This document shows positions 24,726 to 33,812 of a stretch of 44,067 bases of DNA, one piece after another (the stretch's first letter is position 1; every line of letters starts with the position of its first letter). The stretch is from an uncultured Pelagibacteraceae bacterium (lineage in GTDB: Bacteria > Pseudomonadota > Alphaproteobacteria > Pelagibacterales > Pelagibacteraceae), in NCBI GenBank assembly GCA_902635865.1, contig CACPPD010000006.1, positions 1-44,067 of the forward strand, written 5' to 3'. The notes under the pieces are model-generated. The model was not told where the DNA came from. It was given only the letters and a program-made list of their open reading frames with translations, and did no database searches. The position numbers were made by a program, and so were the translations under genes.

Positions 24726-25859
24726 GTGAAGAGTTTAAAAAGTACAAAGAATTGGACACTTACAAAATCTTTAAAAAATAATAATTTTAGTTTTAAAAGA
24801 AATTATGTTTTAAGATTTGTCACTTCATTACAATTATCAAATGCTTTTAAATCAATTTCCAGTTGGAAAAATTATAAAGCAACCCCACTATTAAAACTTG
24901 ATAAATTACAAAAAAATTTAAAACTAAATAATGTTTTTTATAAGGATGAATCTAAAAGATTTCATTTAAAATCATTTAAAGCTTTGGGTGGGGCTTATGC
25001 TGTAGAAAAAATATCTAAAGGAAAAAAAAATATAATCATTTCCTCAGCAACTGCTGGTAACCATGGAAGATCTGTCGCGTGGGGTGCAAAAAGATTGGGG
25101 TTAAAATGTAAAATCTTTGTTAGTCAATACGTTAGCAACACAAGAGTTAAAGAAATTAAAAAATTTGGTGCTGAAGTAATAAGAGTTAAAGGAGATTATG
25201 AAAATTCACTCAACGAGTGTAAGAAATTATCAAAAGAAAATAATTGGAAAATTGTGCAAGACGTTTCAACAAAAAATTACAAACTAGTCCCTCAACTTAC
25301 CATGGCAGGGTATTCCATAATGATTAAAGAAATTTCTAAACAAACAAATCAATATATAACACATATTTTTTTACAAGCTGGCGTTGGTGGTATGGCTGCT
25401 GGTGTAGTTGCTGGTGTTGCAAAATATTTTAAAAGAATTCCAAAGATAATTATTGTTGAGCCTGATAGAGCTGATTGTGTTCTTCAAAGCATAAAACACA
25501 ATAAATTAAAAAAAATTAAAATTAAAAAGGAGAGCATCATGGGTGGTATGTCATGTAATGAAATGTCATATATTCCTTGGCAAATATTAAAAAAAGCAAG
25601 CAATTGTTGTGTGTCTGTAAGTGATCGAAATATTGCTAGAACTGTAGCGATGTTGAAAGACAAAAAACTTAGCAAAAATTCAATAATTGGTGGAGAGTGT
25701 TCCGCACCTGGAATTATAGGCCTGTTAGGCGTTTGTAATAATATTAAGACTAAAAAACTTATAGAACTTAACGAAAATTCAAATGTTTTAGTAATAGGAT
25801 GCGAAGGTAATGCAGATGTAAAACTTTACAAACAACTGTTATCTAAAGGCAGAAGATAA
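24726..25859 (+). CDS. dpaL: PLP-dependent diaminopropionate ammonia-lyase-like enzyme
   Basis: A 377-residue fold-type II PLP enzyme. The Schiff-base lysine lies in RFHLKSFKALGGAYA, the phosphate/substrate loop is SATAGNHGRSVAWGAKRLG, and QDVSTKNYKLVPQLTMAGY and LQAGVGGMAAGV match the diaminopropionate ammonia-lyase (YgeX) family more than threonine dehydratase or threonine synthase. The reaction would eliminate two ammonia from 2,3-diaminopropionate to give pyruvate; a related beta-substituted amino acid is possible. Start GTG at 24726 lies one base after the upstream stop. The first ~60 residues are lysine-rich. With the adjacent ligase it suggests handling of an unusual nitrogen-rich amino acid, but that is inference. 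Confidence 0.78.
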   Translation: MKSLKSTKNWTLTKSLKNNNFSFKRNYVLRFVTSLQLSNAFKSISSWKNYKATPLLKLDKLQKNLKLNNVFYKDESKRFHLKSFKALGGAYAVEKISKGKKNIIISSATAGNHGRSVAWGAKRLGLKCKIFVSQYVSNTRVKEIKKFGAEVIRVKGDYENSLNECKKLSKENNWKIVQDVSTKNYKLVPQLTMAGYSIMIKEISKQTNQYITHIFLQAGVGGMAAGVVAGVAKYFKRIPKIIIVEPDRADCVLQSIKHNKLKKIKIKKESIMGGMSCNEMSYIPWQILKKASNCCVSVSDRNIARTVAMLKDKKLSKNSIIGGECSAPGIIGLLGVCNNIKTKKLIELNENSNVLVIGCEGNADVKLYKQLLSKGRR

Positions 25860-25865
25860 ACTCAC

Positions 25866-27287
25866 ATGAAAAAAAATGCAATATTTTGGATTAGGGAAGA
25901 TTTTAGAATTGAACATAATCCTGCACTATCTTTTGCAAGTCAAAATCACGATAATGTTATTGCATTATTTATTTATAATAAAACCGATTTTGATAATAAA
26001 CGAGAAGCACAAAAATGGTGGCTATATAAATCTTTAGAGGAATTTAAATCAGAATTATTTAAATACAAAATTAATCTTCAAATATTAGAGGGAGACGAGC
26101 TCGAAATATTATCAAAAATTAAAAAAAAAGATAATATTTCTGTTTATTGGAATAAAGTATATGAACCAGATGTAATTGCTAAAGGTAAAACAATAAGAGA
26201 CATTTTTTTAAAAAATGAAGTTGAGTTCAAATATTTTAAAGGAAATATTCTTAATGAGTTCCAAGAAGTAACTAAAAATGATGGTACACCTTTTAAAGTA
26301 TTCAGTCCATTCTGGAGGAATGCCGAAAAGAAATATCTTGGTCTACCCCCAAGTAAAAATTATGTTGTTAAACAAAAGATTAAATTAATTTCTTTTTTTA
26401 AAAATAGTATTGAGCCTAAAAATATTTTACCAAAAAAAAATTGGTATAAAAAATTTGAGAAATATTGGAAGGTTTCTGAAAATGAGTCGAAAAAAGTTCT
26501 AAAAAATTTAATTGAAAAAAAAATCAAAGATTATGGAACAGCTAGAGACTATCCTTCAATTGAAGGTACATCAAAAATATCTCCTTATATCAAACATGGT
26601 CAAATTCACGTAAGTACAATTTGGCAAAAGTGTAATCAGATTAAATCTAAAGGAATTGGTTACAGAAAATATATCAATGAATTAGGTTGGCGTGAATTTT
26701 CACATAGTTTAATTAATTATTTTCCTGAATTCTTGGAGGGCAACTACAGAAAAGAGTTTGATAAATTTCCTTGGGTCAAAAACGAAAAGTTTTTAAAAGC
26801 ATGGAAATCGGGAATGACAGGTTACCCTATTGTAGATGCTGGGATGAGAGAACTATACGAAACTGGATGGATGCATAACAGAATTCGAATGGTTGTTGGT
26901 TCCTTTCTTGTAAAACATTTAAGAATTAATTGGACGGAAGGTGAGAAACATTTCAGAAATTGTCTACTAGATTTTAATAAAGCAAATAATGTTGCTCAAT
27001 GGCAATGGGTTGCTGGCTGTGGTGCAGATGCAGCACCTTATTTTAGAATATTCAATCCAATACTTCAGGGTGAAAAATTTGATAAAGAAGGAAATTATGT
27101 AAAAAAATGGGTTCCTGAACTTAAAAATGTCCCAAATAAATTTATTCATAAACCATGGGAAATGGAATTAAAGTATCAACAAGCTATAAAAACAATTATT
27201 GGCAAAGATTACCCGAACCCTATTGTTGTTCATGAAAAAGCTAGAGCTGCAGCTCTTGAAGCGTTTCAATCTTTGAAGAAAAAATAA
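25866..27287 (+). CDS. phrB: Deoxyribodipyrimidine photolyase
   Basis: A 473-residue FAD photolyase of the class I CPD type. The N-terminal alpha/beta antenna domain starts AIFWIREDFRIEHNPALS; the C-terminal helical FAD domain has GTARDYPSIEGTSKISPY, NELGWREFSH, GMTGYPIVDAGMRELYETGWMHNR (region), and QWQWVAGCGADA followed by FRIFNP. Tryptophans of the electron-transfer chain are seen in NWTEGEKHF and in AQWQW. It repairs UV-induced pyrimidine dimers with blue light, as expected for a surface-ocean cell. It starts six bases after the preceding stop, so it may be co-transcribed, and converges with yjbQ with eight bases between stops. Confidence 0.94.
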   Translation: MKKNAIFWIREDFRIEHNPALSFASQNHDNVIALFIYNKTDFDNKREAQKWWLYKSLEEFKSELFKYKINLQILEGDELEILSKIKKKDNISVYWNKVYEPDVIAKGKTIRDIFLKNEVEFKYFKGNILNEFQEVTKNDGTPFKVFSPFWRNAEKKYLGLPPSKNYVVKQKIKLISFFKNSIEPKNILPKKNWYKKFEKYWKVSENESKKVLKNLIEKKIKDYGTARDYPSIEGTSKISPYIKHGQIHVSTIWQKCNQIKSKGIGYRKYINELGWREFSHSLINYFPEFLEGNYRKEFDKFPWVKNEKFLKAWKSGMTGYPIVDAGMRELYETGWMHNRIRMVVGSFLVKHLRINWTEGEKHFRNCLLDFNKANNVAQWQWVAGCGADAAPYFRIFNPILQGEKFDKEGNYVKKWVPELKNVPNKFIHKPWEMELKYQQAIKTIIGKDYPNPIVVHEKARAAALEAFQSLKKK

Positions 27288-27295
27288 ATATAATT

Positions 27296-27715
27296 TTATT
27301 CTCCAATAAAATGATGAATTATAGTTCTTTTTTGAAACTCTAACCTGTGTTCAAATAAATATAAGCCCTGCCAAGTTCCAAGCAACAATTCACTATCTTT
27401 CACACTTAGAGAAATTTGATTATTTGTTAAAGTGGATTTAATATGTGCAGGCATATCATCTTTTCCCTCCGTAGTATGAACATACAGTTTGTTATCCATA
27501 GGAGCTAATTTATCAAAATAATTTATTAGATCTGTTAGTACATCTGGATCTGCATTTTCTTGTACAATTAAAGAGGCACTCGTGTGCTGAATACTTAAAT
27601 TAAGAATACCATTTTTAAAGTTATTTTGACCAATCCAATGAATTGTGTCATTAGTAAATTCATATAACTTTTGACCATTAGTCTTAATTTGAAGATTGTA
27701 AAATTCTTGTTTCAT
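27296..27715 (-). CDS. yjbQ: YjbQ/UPF0047 family protein
   Basis: A 139-residue protein of the YjbQ (UPF0047, secondary thiamine-phosphate synthase enzyme) family, at normal length. The family blocks SIQHTSASLIVQENADPDV, HTTEGKDDMPAHIK and LGTWQGLYLFEHR carry the conserved histidines and acidic residues of its active or metal site. Some members show weak thiamine phosphate synthase activity; the physiological role is not settled. Its start overlaps the stop of the ZapE-like gene (TAATG), and it is the last gene of the long minus-strand unit. Confidence 0.9.
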   Translation of the reverse strand: MKQEFYNLQIKTNGQKLYEFTNDTIHWIGQNNFKNGILNLSIQHTSASLIVQENADPDVLTDLINYFDKLAPMDNKLYVHTTEGKDDMPAHIKSTLTNNQISLSVKDSELLLGTWQGLYLFEHRLEFQKRTIIHHFIGE

Positions 27716-28770
27716 TAATTATACTCCTTCGATGTAAGCTCATACAAACGGCTAATGGTTCGTTTAAATGGTTTTTCTAACAATCTTGATGAGGTAAATT
27801 TATATAAATTTATATCAGATGTAACTGCTAATGAAATATTTTTATCATAAATTACATCTAACAAAGTGATAAAACGTTGTTGTTGATTTGAATTTACATC
27901 ATTAAATTTAGGTATTTGATCTATTACCATAAATTTACAGTTTTTAACTATTTCTAAATAATCTTCTGCTCCTAAATTTTGATCACAAAGTTGATTAAAG
28001 TCACATCTAACAATTCCCTCATAAAAGTTTTCTATTTTCAATTCTCTTCCCCTAACATTAATTGTTATTGAAGATTGTTTTTTATCTTTTGTTATGGTTC
28101 TAAAGAATTTATTAATCTTAAAATTAGTTTCTTGATTAAGTGGAAAAAAATATCTTTGATTTTTATTATCATTAGATTTTCTATAATCATCCTCAATTTT
28201 TAATTCATACTCGATGGATTGATCTTCCATTATTTTTATAAAAGGTATAAATTGTTCACGTTGAAGACCTTCTTTATAAAGTTCTAAAATTTTAGTATTT
28301 GAAGTAAGAATAATTTTAATATCTTCTTTAAATATTTGTTCAAATAGTTTTCCTAAAATCATTGCATCAACAATGTTTGTTACTTGGAACTCATCTAAAT
28401 AAACTAATGAAGCTTTTGATTTTAAATTTTTAACAAATTGATTGATTACATTTTCTTCATTTTTTTCTTTTTGCTCGTGGACAAAATCATGAAAACCTAA
28501 CATAAATTCATTAAAATGCTTTTTTAATTTTTTTTCTTCAACATGATCATAAAAGAAGTTTAAAATCATTGTTTTACCAACCCCTACTCCGCCATATAAA
28601 TAAAATCCTTTTTCTAATTTTTGTTTAGAAAATAATTTTAAAAAGAATGATTTGTAATTACTGTAATGGAAATTTTCTAATTTTTTAATTACTTTGATTT
28701 GATTAGGATTAACTTCTAGATTTTGATTTTCACAATAAGATATAAATTCTTTTTCAAATTTTTTTGGCAT
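27715..28770 (-). CDS. zapE: ZapE/AFG1-like ATPase
   Basis: A 351-residue P-loop ATPase of the AFG1 family. ATG 28770 is chosen over the TTG one codon earlier because it gives a TGATG overlap with the cupin gene. Walker A is LYGGVGVGKTMIL near residue 60-72, Walker B is VYLDEFQVTN, and the sensor region ILTSNTKILELYKEGLQREQFIPF is typical of the family. Bacterial ZapE acts at the division site on the Z ring under stress; mitochondrial AFG1 works with inner-membrane proteolysis. The C-terminal FDQLC-like block CDFNQLCDQNLGAEDYLEI is present. The family call is secure, the precise role here is not known. Confidence 0.9.
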   Translation of the reverse strand: MPKKFEKEFISYCENQNLEVNPNQIKVIKKLENFHYSNYKSFFLKLFSKQKLEKGFYLYGGVGVGKTMILNFFYDHVEEKKLKKHFNEFMLGFHDFVHEQKEKNEENVINQFVKNLKSKASLVYLDEFQVTNIVDAMILGKLFEQIFKEDIKIILTSNTKILELYKEGLQREQFIPFIKIMEDQSIEYELKIEDDYRKSNDNKNQRYFFPLNQETNFKINKFFRTITKDKKQSSITINVRGRELKIENFYEGIVRCDFNQLCDQNLGAEDYLEIVKNCKFMVIDQIPKFNDVNSNQQQRFITLLDVIYDKNISLAVTSDINLYKFTSSRLLEKPFKRTISRLYELTSKEYN

Positions 28771-29201
28771 CAATTTTTTTTAGTTTTAAAATCAATACCA
28801 TACTCTGATCTTGGTCCTTTCCTTAAACCAAATGGGCCTGAAATAAACAAAGTTAATGGTTTCGTGCCTGGTTCTAAATCTACTCTATGTAAATTGTTTG
28901 CTGATCTAAAACCAATATATCCTGGTGGACGCCAAAACTTTCCAGTGCTTAATGTTTCCCAATAACCCCCTCTTAAAATAATAGTTATATAAGGAAATGT
29001 ATGGTTATGAACTCCCTCCCCATGATCATTTGCTAACATTTCATGAATTAATATATTAAAAGGAAACCACTTTGGTCGATGCCTCATCAAAACGTAGTAA
29101 CGATTCATCCAAGGCTTTGCCTCATTAAAATTAGGATGTGAAGGTCCTCTATCTAATACAACTTTTTTTCTGCCAATTTTTTCTAAAAATTTTAAGAACA
29201 T
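28770..29201 (-). CDS. Cupin-fold protein
   Basis: A 143-residue single-domain cupin. The metal-binding motif is seen as HEMLANDHGEGVHNHTFPY, followed by a ILRGGYWETL turn, RPPGYIGFRS and a second histidine in NNLHRVDLEPG, so a mononuclear metal site is likely. The product resembles small plant- and proteobacterial cupins of the cysteine-dioxygenase-like superfamily, but no substrate can be named. It lies between the BamB-like gene (two bases away) and zapE (TGATG overlap) in the minus-strand unit. Function unknown. Confidence 0.75.
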   Translation of the reverse strand: MFLKFLEKIGRKKVVLDRGPSHPNFNEAKPWMNRYYVLMRHRPKWFPFNILIHEMLANDHGEGVHNHTFPYITIILRGGYWETLSTGKFWRPPGYIGFRSANNLHRVDLEPGTKPLTLFISGPFGLRKGPRSEYGIDFKTKKN

Positions 29202-29203
29202 GT

Positions 29204-30502
29204 TTAGTTATATTGTACAATTGAACCATTTCTTACTACATATAAATTTTTGTTAAATATAAACGGTTCAGATATTAATCCACTAGAAACTTTTTCAATT
29301 TTTATTATTTTTCCATTTTCAATACTAACTACAATCATTTTACCGTCAGAGTTTGTTAAAAATAAATTTTTATACCCAATTACAAAACCAATTGGATAAA
29401 TTTTTTTTCTTTTTTTATCTTTATAATTCAGAAATAGATCTGTAATTCGAACTATATTGCCTTTATTTTTATCAATCACATATAAATAACCTTCATTAGA
29501 GATTGTAAAAATTAGATTTCCAACCAAAATAGGTTTTACATTAGAATTAACTTCATTTATCCAGTTTGCTGTTCCTGTTTTTAAATCAATAGAATAAAAT
29601 TGATTTTTATTATTTGAAAAAAATACAGAGTTTCCATCTGTTACTAGTTGAGAAGTCTTAAAGTTAAAAGTTTCATTTATTATCGAGCTGCTCTGAGTAG
29701 GTAGTTGCCATGTAATTAAACCTGTTTCAATATCTACAGCTGTAATATCTCCTATAGAATTATTAAAAATAACATTATTGTTTAAAATAATTAAAGAATA
29801 TTTAATATTTGAAATTGTAAATGAGTCTTCTGTTTGTAAATTCCAACATTCAGAACCATCTTTAATTTTAAAACATCTCAATGTATTTTTATAATCGATA
29901 ACAAATATTTTATCTTTATGCTTTTTAATATTTGAGTTAAACGGATAATTATTATTTTTTGACCAATTTAATTTTCCAGTACTAATATTCACAGAATAAT
30001 ATTTTGCTATACTATCAGTTACTAAAAGATTTTGGTCATCTAATAAAAAATTAAGTTTTGGTTTTAATTTTTTTTCAGCTTTTGAATAATAATTTTTTTT
30101 CCAAATAATTTTTTGATTATTATCATACCTAATAATTGAACCTTTTTTATCAAAAAATATTATTCCATTGTTCAAAAAAATCGGCTCAGAAACTAATTGA
30201 TTTATTTCTTCTAGTTTTGAAAATTTGAAGCTACCAATCTTGTTTAATTCACCTTTGTAATTTTGTGAACCTAAGTCATTTTGATTATCATTTTTTTTAT
30301 TATTTATTTTTATTGATGATAGATCTAATTTTAAATCTTTATTAAATTCTGAAATACTTACATTTTCTTCTGCAGAAATTTTTGTTATTTTTTTATTTGT
30401 TTCTAGTTTATTTTCTGTATCTTTCCAAATTCTAGAGTTTTCGTTAAATGAACAGTTATTCAGAAAAAATAATGCAATGAAAATAAAAATTAATTTATTC
30501 AC
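29204..30502 (-). CDS. bamB: BamB-like outer-membrane assembly lipoprotein
   Basis: A 432-residue PQQ-type beta-propeller lipoprotein. The signal peptide ends in a lipobox LNNC (Cys17), after which a low-complexity Asn/Lys linker of about 70 residues leads to repeated blades such as GKLNWSKNN, GSECWNLQTED, GLITWQLPT and GTANWINEV, each with the W of the propeller repeat. BamB is the scaffold lipoprotein of the BAM complex that inserts outer-membrane barrels. It overlaps the YfgM-like gene by eight bases; this yfgM-bamB pairing is widely conserved and supports the call. The usual next gene der is absent here and is replaced by a cupin gene. Confidence 0.85.
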   Translation of the reverse strand: MNKLIFIFIALFFLNNCSFNENSRIWKDTENKLETNKKITKISAEENVSISEFNKDLKLDLSSIKINNKKNDNQNDLGSQNYKGELNKIGSFKFSKLEEINQLVSEPIFLNNGIIFFDKKGSIIRYDNNQKIIWKKNYYSKAEKKLKPKLNFLLDDQNLLVTDSIAKYYSVNISTGKLNWSKNNNYPFNSNIKKHKDKIFVIDYKNTLRCFKIKDGSECWNLQTEDSFTISNIKYSLIILNNNVIFNNSIGDITAVDIETGLITWQLPTQSSSIINETFNFKTSQLVTDGNSVFFSNNKNQFYSIDLKTGTANWINEVNSNVKPILVGNLIFTISNEGYLYVIDKNKGNIVRITDLFLNYKDKKRKKIYPIGFVIGYKNLFLTNSDGKMIVVSIENGKIIKIEKVSSGLISEPFIFNKNLYVVRNGSIVQYN

Positions 30503-31139
30503 CTAAATCTCTGTTTAATCTTTTCTCTGCTTGAATTTTTATATCTGGATTTGGATTTTCTTGAGCTATTATTTGATTGAAAAATTCTTTTGCTTTTTGT
30601 TTTTGATTATTTGCATAAAAATATTCTGCCATTAAATATAAAGAATGTGATTTCCAGACACTTTTTGAATTGATCAGAGGATTTAACATATTTAGAAGAT
30701 CACCTTCTTGAGCATTATCTGCATTGTAGAGTGCCTTCTTGTATATAATTAAGTTTTTAATCTCATCCTCTAATGAAGTATCATTGATCAGTATATCAAA
30801 CAATGAGTTGATTTTGGGCTGTTCAGCTACAAGATTATTATCAATTATAAAATAAAGTGATAGAGGTGAATAAGTTGGATCTTTCTTGTTAATGATTTCA
30901 ATCAGATTGTTAGTTGTTTTTTCTTTGGTTTTTTCTGAATAATCAATAATTATTGAATTATAATTATCTGAGATATTTTGTTTTTTATTAAATAAATATT
31001 TATCATAACTAAAAACACCTGCTATAATTATTACTAAAATAATTACACACAATATTATTTTATTTTTATTATTTACAAAAAAATTTTTAATTTTTTCGTT
31101 TCTAGTATTAGAGTTTATAATTGATAAATCTTCATCCAT
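30495..31139 (-). CDS. yfgM: YfgM-like TPR membrane protein
   Basis: A 214-residue protein with a charged cytosolic N terminus, one membrane span at about residues 27-46 (KIILCVIILVIIIAGVFSY) and a periplasmic helical part with TPR-like spacing (SLYLMAEYFYANNQKQKAKEFFNQI). It matches the YfgM family (tetratricopeptide-like, associated with the SecYEG translocon and periplasmic chaperones). The gene lies between acnA (two bases) and bamB (eight-base overlap). Sequence is strongly diverged and A/T driven, so the family call rests on topology plus the bamB neighbour. Confidence 0.78.
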   Translation of the reverse strand: MDEDLSIINSNTRNEKIKNFFVNNKNKIILCVIILVIIIAGVFSYDKYLFNKKQNISDNYNSIIIDYSEKTKEKTTNNLIEIINKKDPTYSPLSLYFIIDNNLVAEQPKINSLFDILINDTSLEDEIKNLIIYKKALYNADNAQEGDLLNMLNPLINSKSVWKSHSLYLMAEYFYANNQKQKAKEFFNQIIAQENPNPDIKIQAEKRLNRDLGE

Positions 31140-31141
31140 GA

Positions 31142-33811
31142 CTAAATCATATTTCTCAAAACGTACTGCAGAATACCTCCATTTTTATAATACTCTAATT
31201 CATTTTTTGTATCAATTCTGCATAAGGTTTTAATTTTCTTAATTTCGCCCGATACATATTTAATTTCTACAGTTACCTCTTCAGATGGATTAAGGCCCTT
31301 TTCTAAATCCATAATACTAATCAATTCAGAGCCAATTAATTTAAGATTTTTTCTATTAACATCATTAATGAACTGTAAAGGCAAAATTCCCATTCCAATC
31401 AAATTAGATCTATGAATTCTTTCAAAGCTCTCAGCAATGACTGCTTTTATACCTAATAATTTTGTGCCTTTGGCGGCCCAATCTCTAGAAGATCCAGTTC
31501 CATATTCTTTTCCACCAATTACAACTAAATTGGTACCTCTTTTTTTATATTCAACCACGGCATCGTAAATAGGAAGAACTTTTTCTTCTGGATATAACTT
31601 TGTAAAACCGCCTTCTGTGCCAGGCGCCATCTCATTTCTGATTCTTATATTTGCAAAAGTTCCTCTCATCATAACCTCATGATTTCCTCTTCTTGAACCG
31701 TAAGAGTTAAAATCTTTTGGCAAAATCTGATGTTTCATAAAATATTCACCTGTTGGACTATCTTTTTGAATACTGCCAGCTGGTGATATATGGTCTGTTG
31801 TTACCATGTCCCCTAAAATTAATAATGGTCTTGCATCCTTTATTTCTTTAAATCCTTCTGGTTCATCAGATAGAGAGTCAAAGAATGGAGGTTTTTTTAC
31901 ATATGTTGAACCCTCATCCCAATTGTAGATGCTGCTTTTATCAGTTTTAATTTTTTGCCATTGAGTTGGGCCCTCGGATACATTTGAATATCTTTGTATA
32001 AACATCTCTGCATTAAGTGAGTCTTTTAAAGTTTCTTCTATCTCTTTATTGGAGGGCCAAATATCCTTTAAAAATACTTCTTTACCATCTTTATCTTTTC
32101 CTAGTGGATCTTTATATAAATCAACTTCCATATGTCCAGCTATTGCATATGCAACAACTAGTGGAGGTGAAGCTAGATAGTTAGCTTTTATATGCGGTGA
32201 AATTCTTCCCTCGAAATTTCTATTTCCTGATAAAACTGAAACTGCATAAATATTTTCTTTTTGGATTGCTTCAATAATATTTTCTGGAAGCGGTCCTGAA
32301 TTTCCAATACAAGTTGTGCAGCCATAACCAACTAAATTAAAGCCAAGCTGATCCAAATATGTGTTTAATCCAGCTTTTGCCAAATAGTCTGTAACTACTT
32401 GAGATCCAGGTGCTAAAGAGGTTTTTACCCATGGTTTAACTTGTAAACCTTTTTCAATTGCCTTTTTTGCCAAAAGTCCTGCTCCAATCAAAACATTTGG
32501 ATTTGAAGTATTTGTGCACGAAGTAATTGCAGCAATTAATATAGATCCATCTTTAATATTGTAGTCTGTATTAGCTACTTTTGAAACAGATTTTTCATTT
32601 TTGCTTGTATCTTCCTGTAATACTTCTTTAAAAGAATTTGATGCATCAGTTAAAAGTACTTTGTCTTGAGGTCTTTTGGGACCTGAAATAGTTGGAACAA
32701 CTGTAGACATATCTAAAGATATAATGTCAGTAAATTCTAAATCATTACTTGCCCATAATCCTTGTTCCTTAGCATAATTTTCAACTATATTTACAGTATG
32801 CAGATCTCTTCCTGAAAATTTTAAATATTTCAAAGTTTCTTCATCTATGGGAAAGAACCCACATGTAGCACCGTATTCTGGTGCCATGTTCGCAATTGTA
32901 GCTCTATCAGCAAGTGTTAAATTTTTTAAACCTTCTCCATAAAACTCAACAAACTTTCCAACAACTCCTTTATCTCTTAACATTTTAACAACAGTTAAAA
33001 CTAAGTCAGTTGCTGTAGTTCCTTCAGGCATTTTATTTTTTATCTCAAAACCAATAACTTCAGGTATTAACATTGATATTGGTTGCCCAAGCATTCCTGC
33101 TTCAGCTTCAATTCCACCAACTCCCCATCCTAAGACAGATAATCCATTTACCATTGTAGTGTGGCTATCAGTTCCAACTAAAGTATCAGGAAACAAATAA
33201 TTGTCTCCTTTGAAATCTTCTGACCACACTACCTTTGATAAATACTCTAGATTTACCTGATGACAAATTCCAGTACCAGGTGGTACAATCCTAAAATTAT
33301 TAAAAGCTTGTTGTCCCCATTTTAAAAAAGAATACCTTTCTCCATTTCTTTCAAATTCAATATCTACATTTTTTTCAAATGAATCAGCTTTAGCAGACTG
33401 ATCTACCTGAACTGAATGGTCAATTACAAGATCTACTGCCGATAAAGGATTTATAGTATTAGGATCTTTATTTTTTTCTTTTACAGCTTCTCGCATAGCA
33501 GCAAGATCAGCAACTGCTGGGATACCAGTGTAATCCTGAAGGAGTACTCTTGCCGGTCTATAAGCAATTTCAGTTTTAGATTTTTTTGTTTTTAACCAAT
33601 TTTTTACAGCTTCTATTTGAGACTTTGTAACGCTCAAGTCATCTTCATATCTCAATAAATTTTCTAATAAAACTTTGAGAGATTTAGGAAGTTTACTTAT
33701 ACCATTTAGACCATTTTTTTCAGCCTCAGTTAAAGAGTAATATTTAAAATCCTTACCATCTATTGAAATTTTTTTAAGTGAATTATAAGAATTTTTGTTT
33801 CCTGGTTTCAT
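31142..33811 (-). CDS. acnA: Aconitate hydratase A
   Basis: An 889-residue aconitase of the AcnA/IRP1 type, full length. The 4Fe-4S ligands are visible as SCTNTSNP and GCTTCIGNSG. Further family blocks are RPARVLLQDYTGIPAVADLA, DSHTTMVNGLSVLGWGVGGIEAEA, ILGDMVTTDHISPAGSI in the swivel domain and GKEYGTGSSRDWAAKG. It isomerises citrate and isocitrate in the TCA cycle and glyoxylate shunt. It is the third gene of the csaA-led minus-strand unit, two bases from each neighbour, so its expression is tied to translation-coupled neighbours of unrelated function. Confidence 0.97.
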   Translation of the reverse strand: MKPGNKNSYNSLKKISIDGKDFKYYSLTEAEKNGLNGISKLPKSLKVLLENLLRYEDDLSVTKSQIEAVKNWLKTKKSKTEIAYRPARVLLQDYTGIPAVADLAAMREAVKEKNKDPNTINPLSAVDLVIDHSVQVDQSAKADSFEKNVDIEFERNGERYSFLKWGQQAFNNFRIVPPGTGICHQVNLEYLSKVVWSEDFKGDNYLFPDTLVGTDSHTTMVNGLSVLGWGVGGIEAEAGMLGQPISMLIPEVIGFEIKNKMPEGTTATDLVLTVVKMLRDKGVVGKFVEFYGEGLKNLTLADRATIANMAPEYGATCGFFPIDEETLKYLKFSGRDLHTVNIVENYAKEQGLWASNDLEFTDIISLDMSTVVPTISGPKRPQDKVLLTDASNSFKEVLQEDTSKNEKSVSKVANTDYNIKDGSILIAAITSCTNTSNPNVLIGAGLLAKKAIEKGLQVKPWVKTSLAPGSQVVTDYLAKAGLNTYLDQLGFNLVGYGCTTCIGNSGPLPENIIEAIQKENIYAVSVLSGNRNFEGRISPHIKANYLASPPLVVAYAIAGHMEVDLYKDPLGKDKDGKEVFLKDIWPSNKEIEETLKDSLNAEMFIQRYSNVSEGPTQWQKIKTDKSSIYNWDEGSTYVKKPPFFDSLSDEPEGFKEIKDARPLLILGDMVTTDHISPAGSIQKDSPTGEYFMKHQILPKDFNSYGSRRGNHEVMMRGTFANIRIRNEMAPGTEGGFTKLYPEEKVLPIYDAVVEYKKRGTNLVVIGGKEYGTGSSRDWAAKGTKLLGIKAVIAESFERIHRSNLIGMGILPLQFINDVNRKNLKLIGSELISIMDLEKGLNPSEEVTVEIKYVSGEIKKIKTLCRIDTKNELEYYKNGGILQYVLRNMI

Positions 33812-33812
33812 G

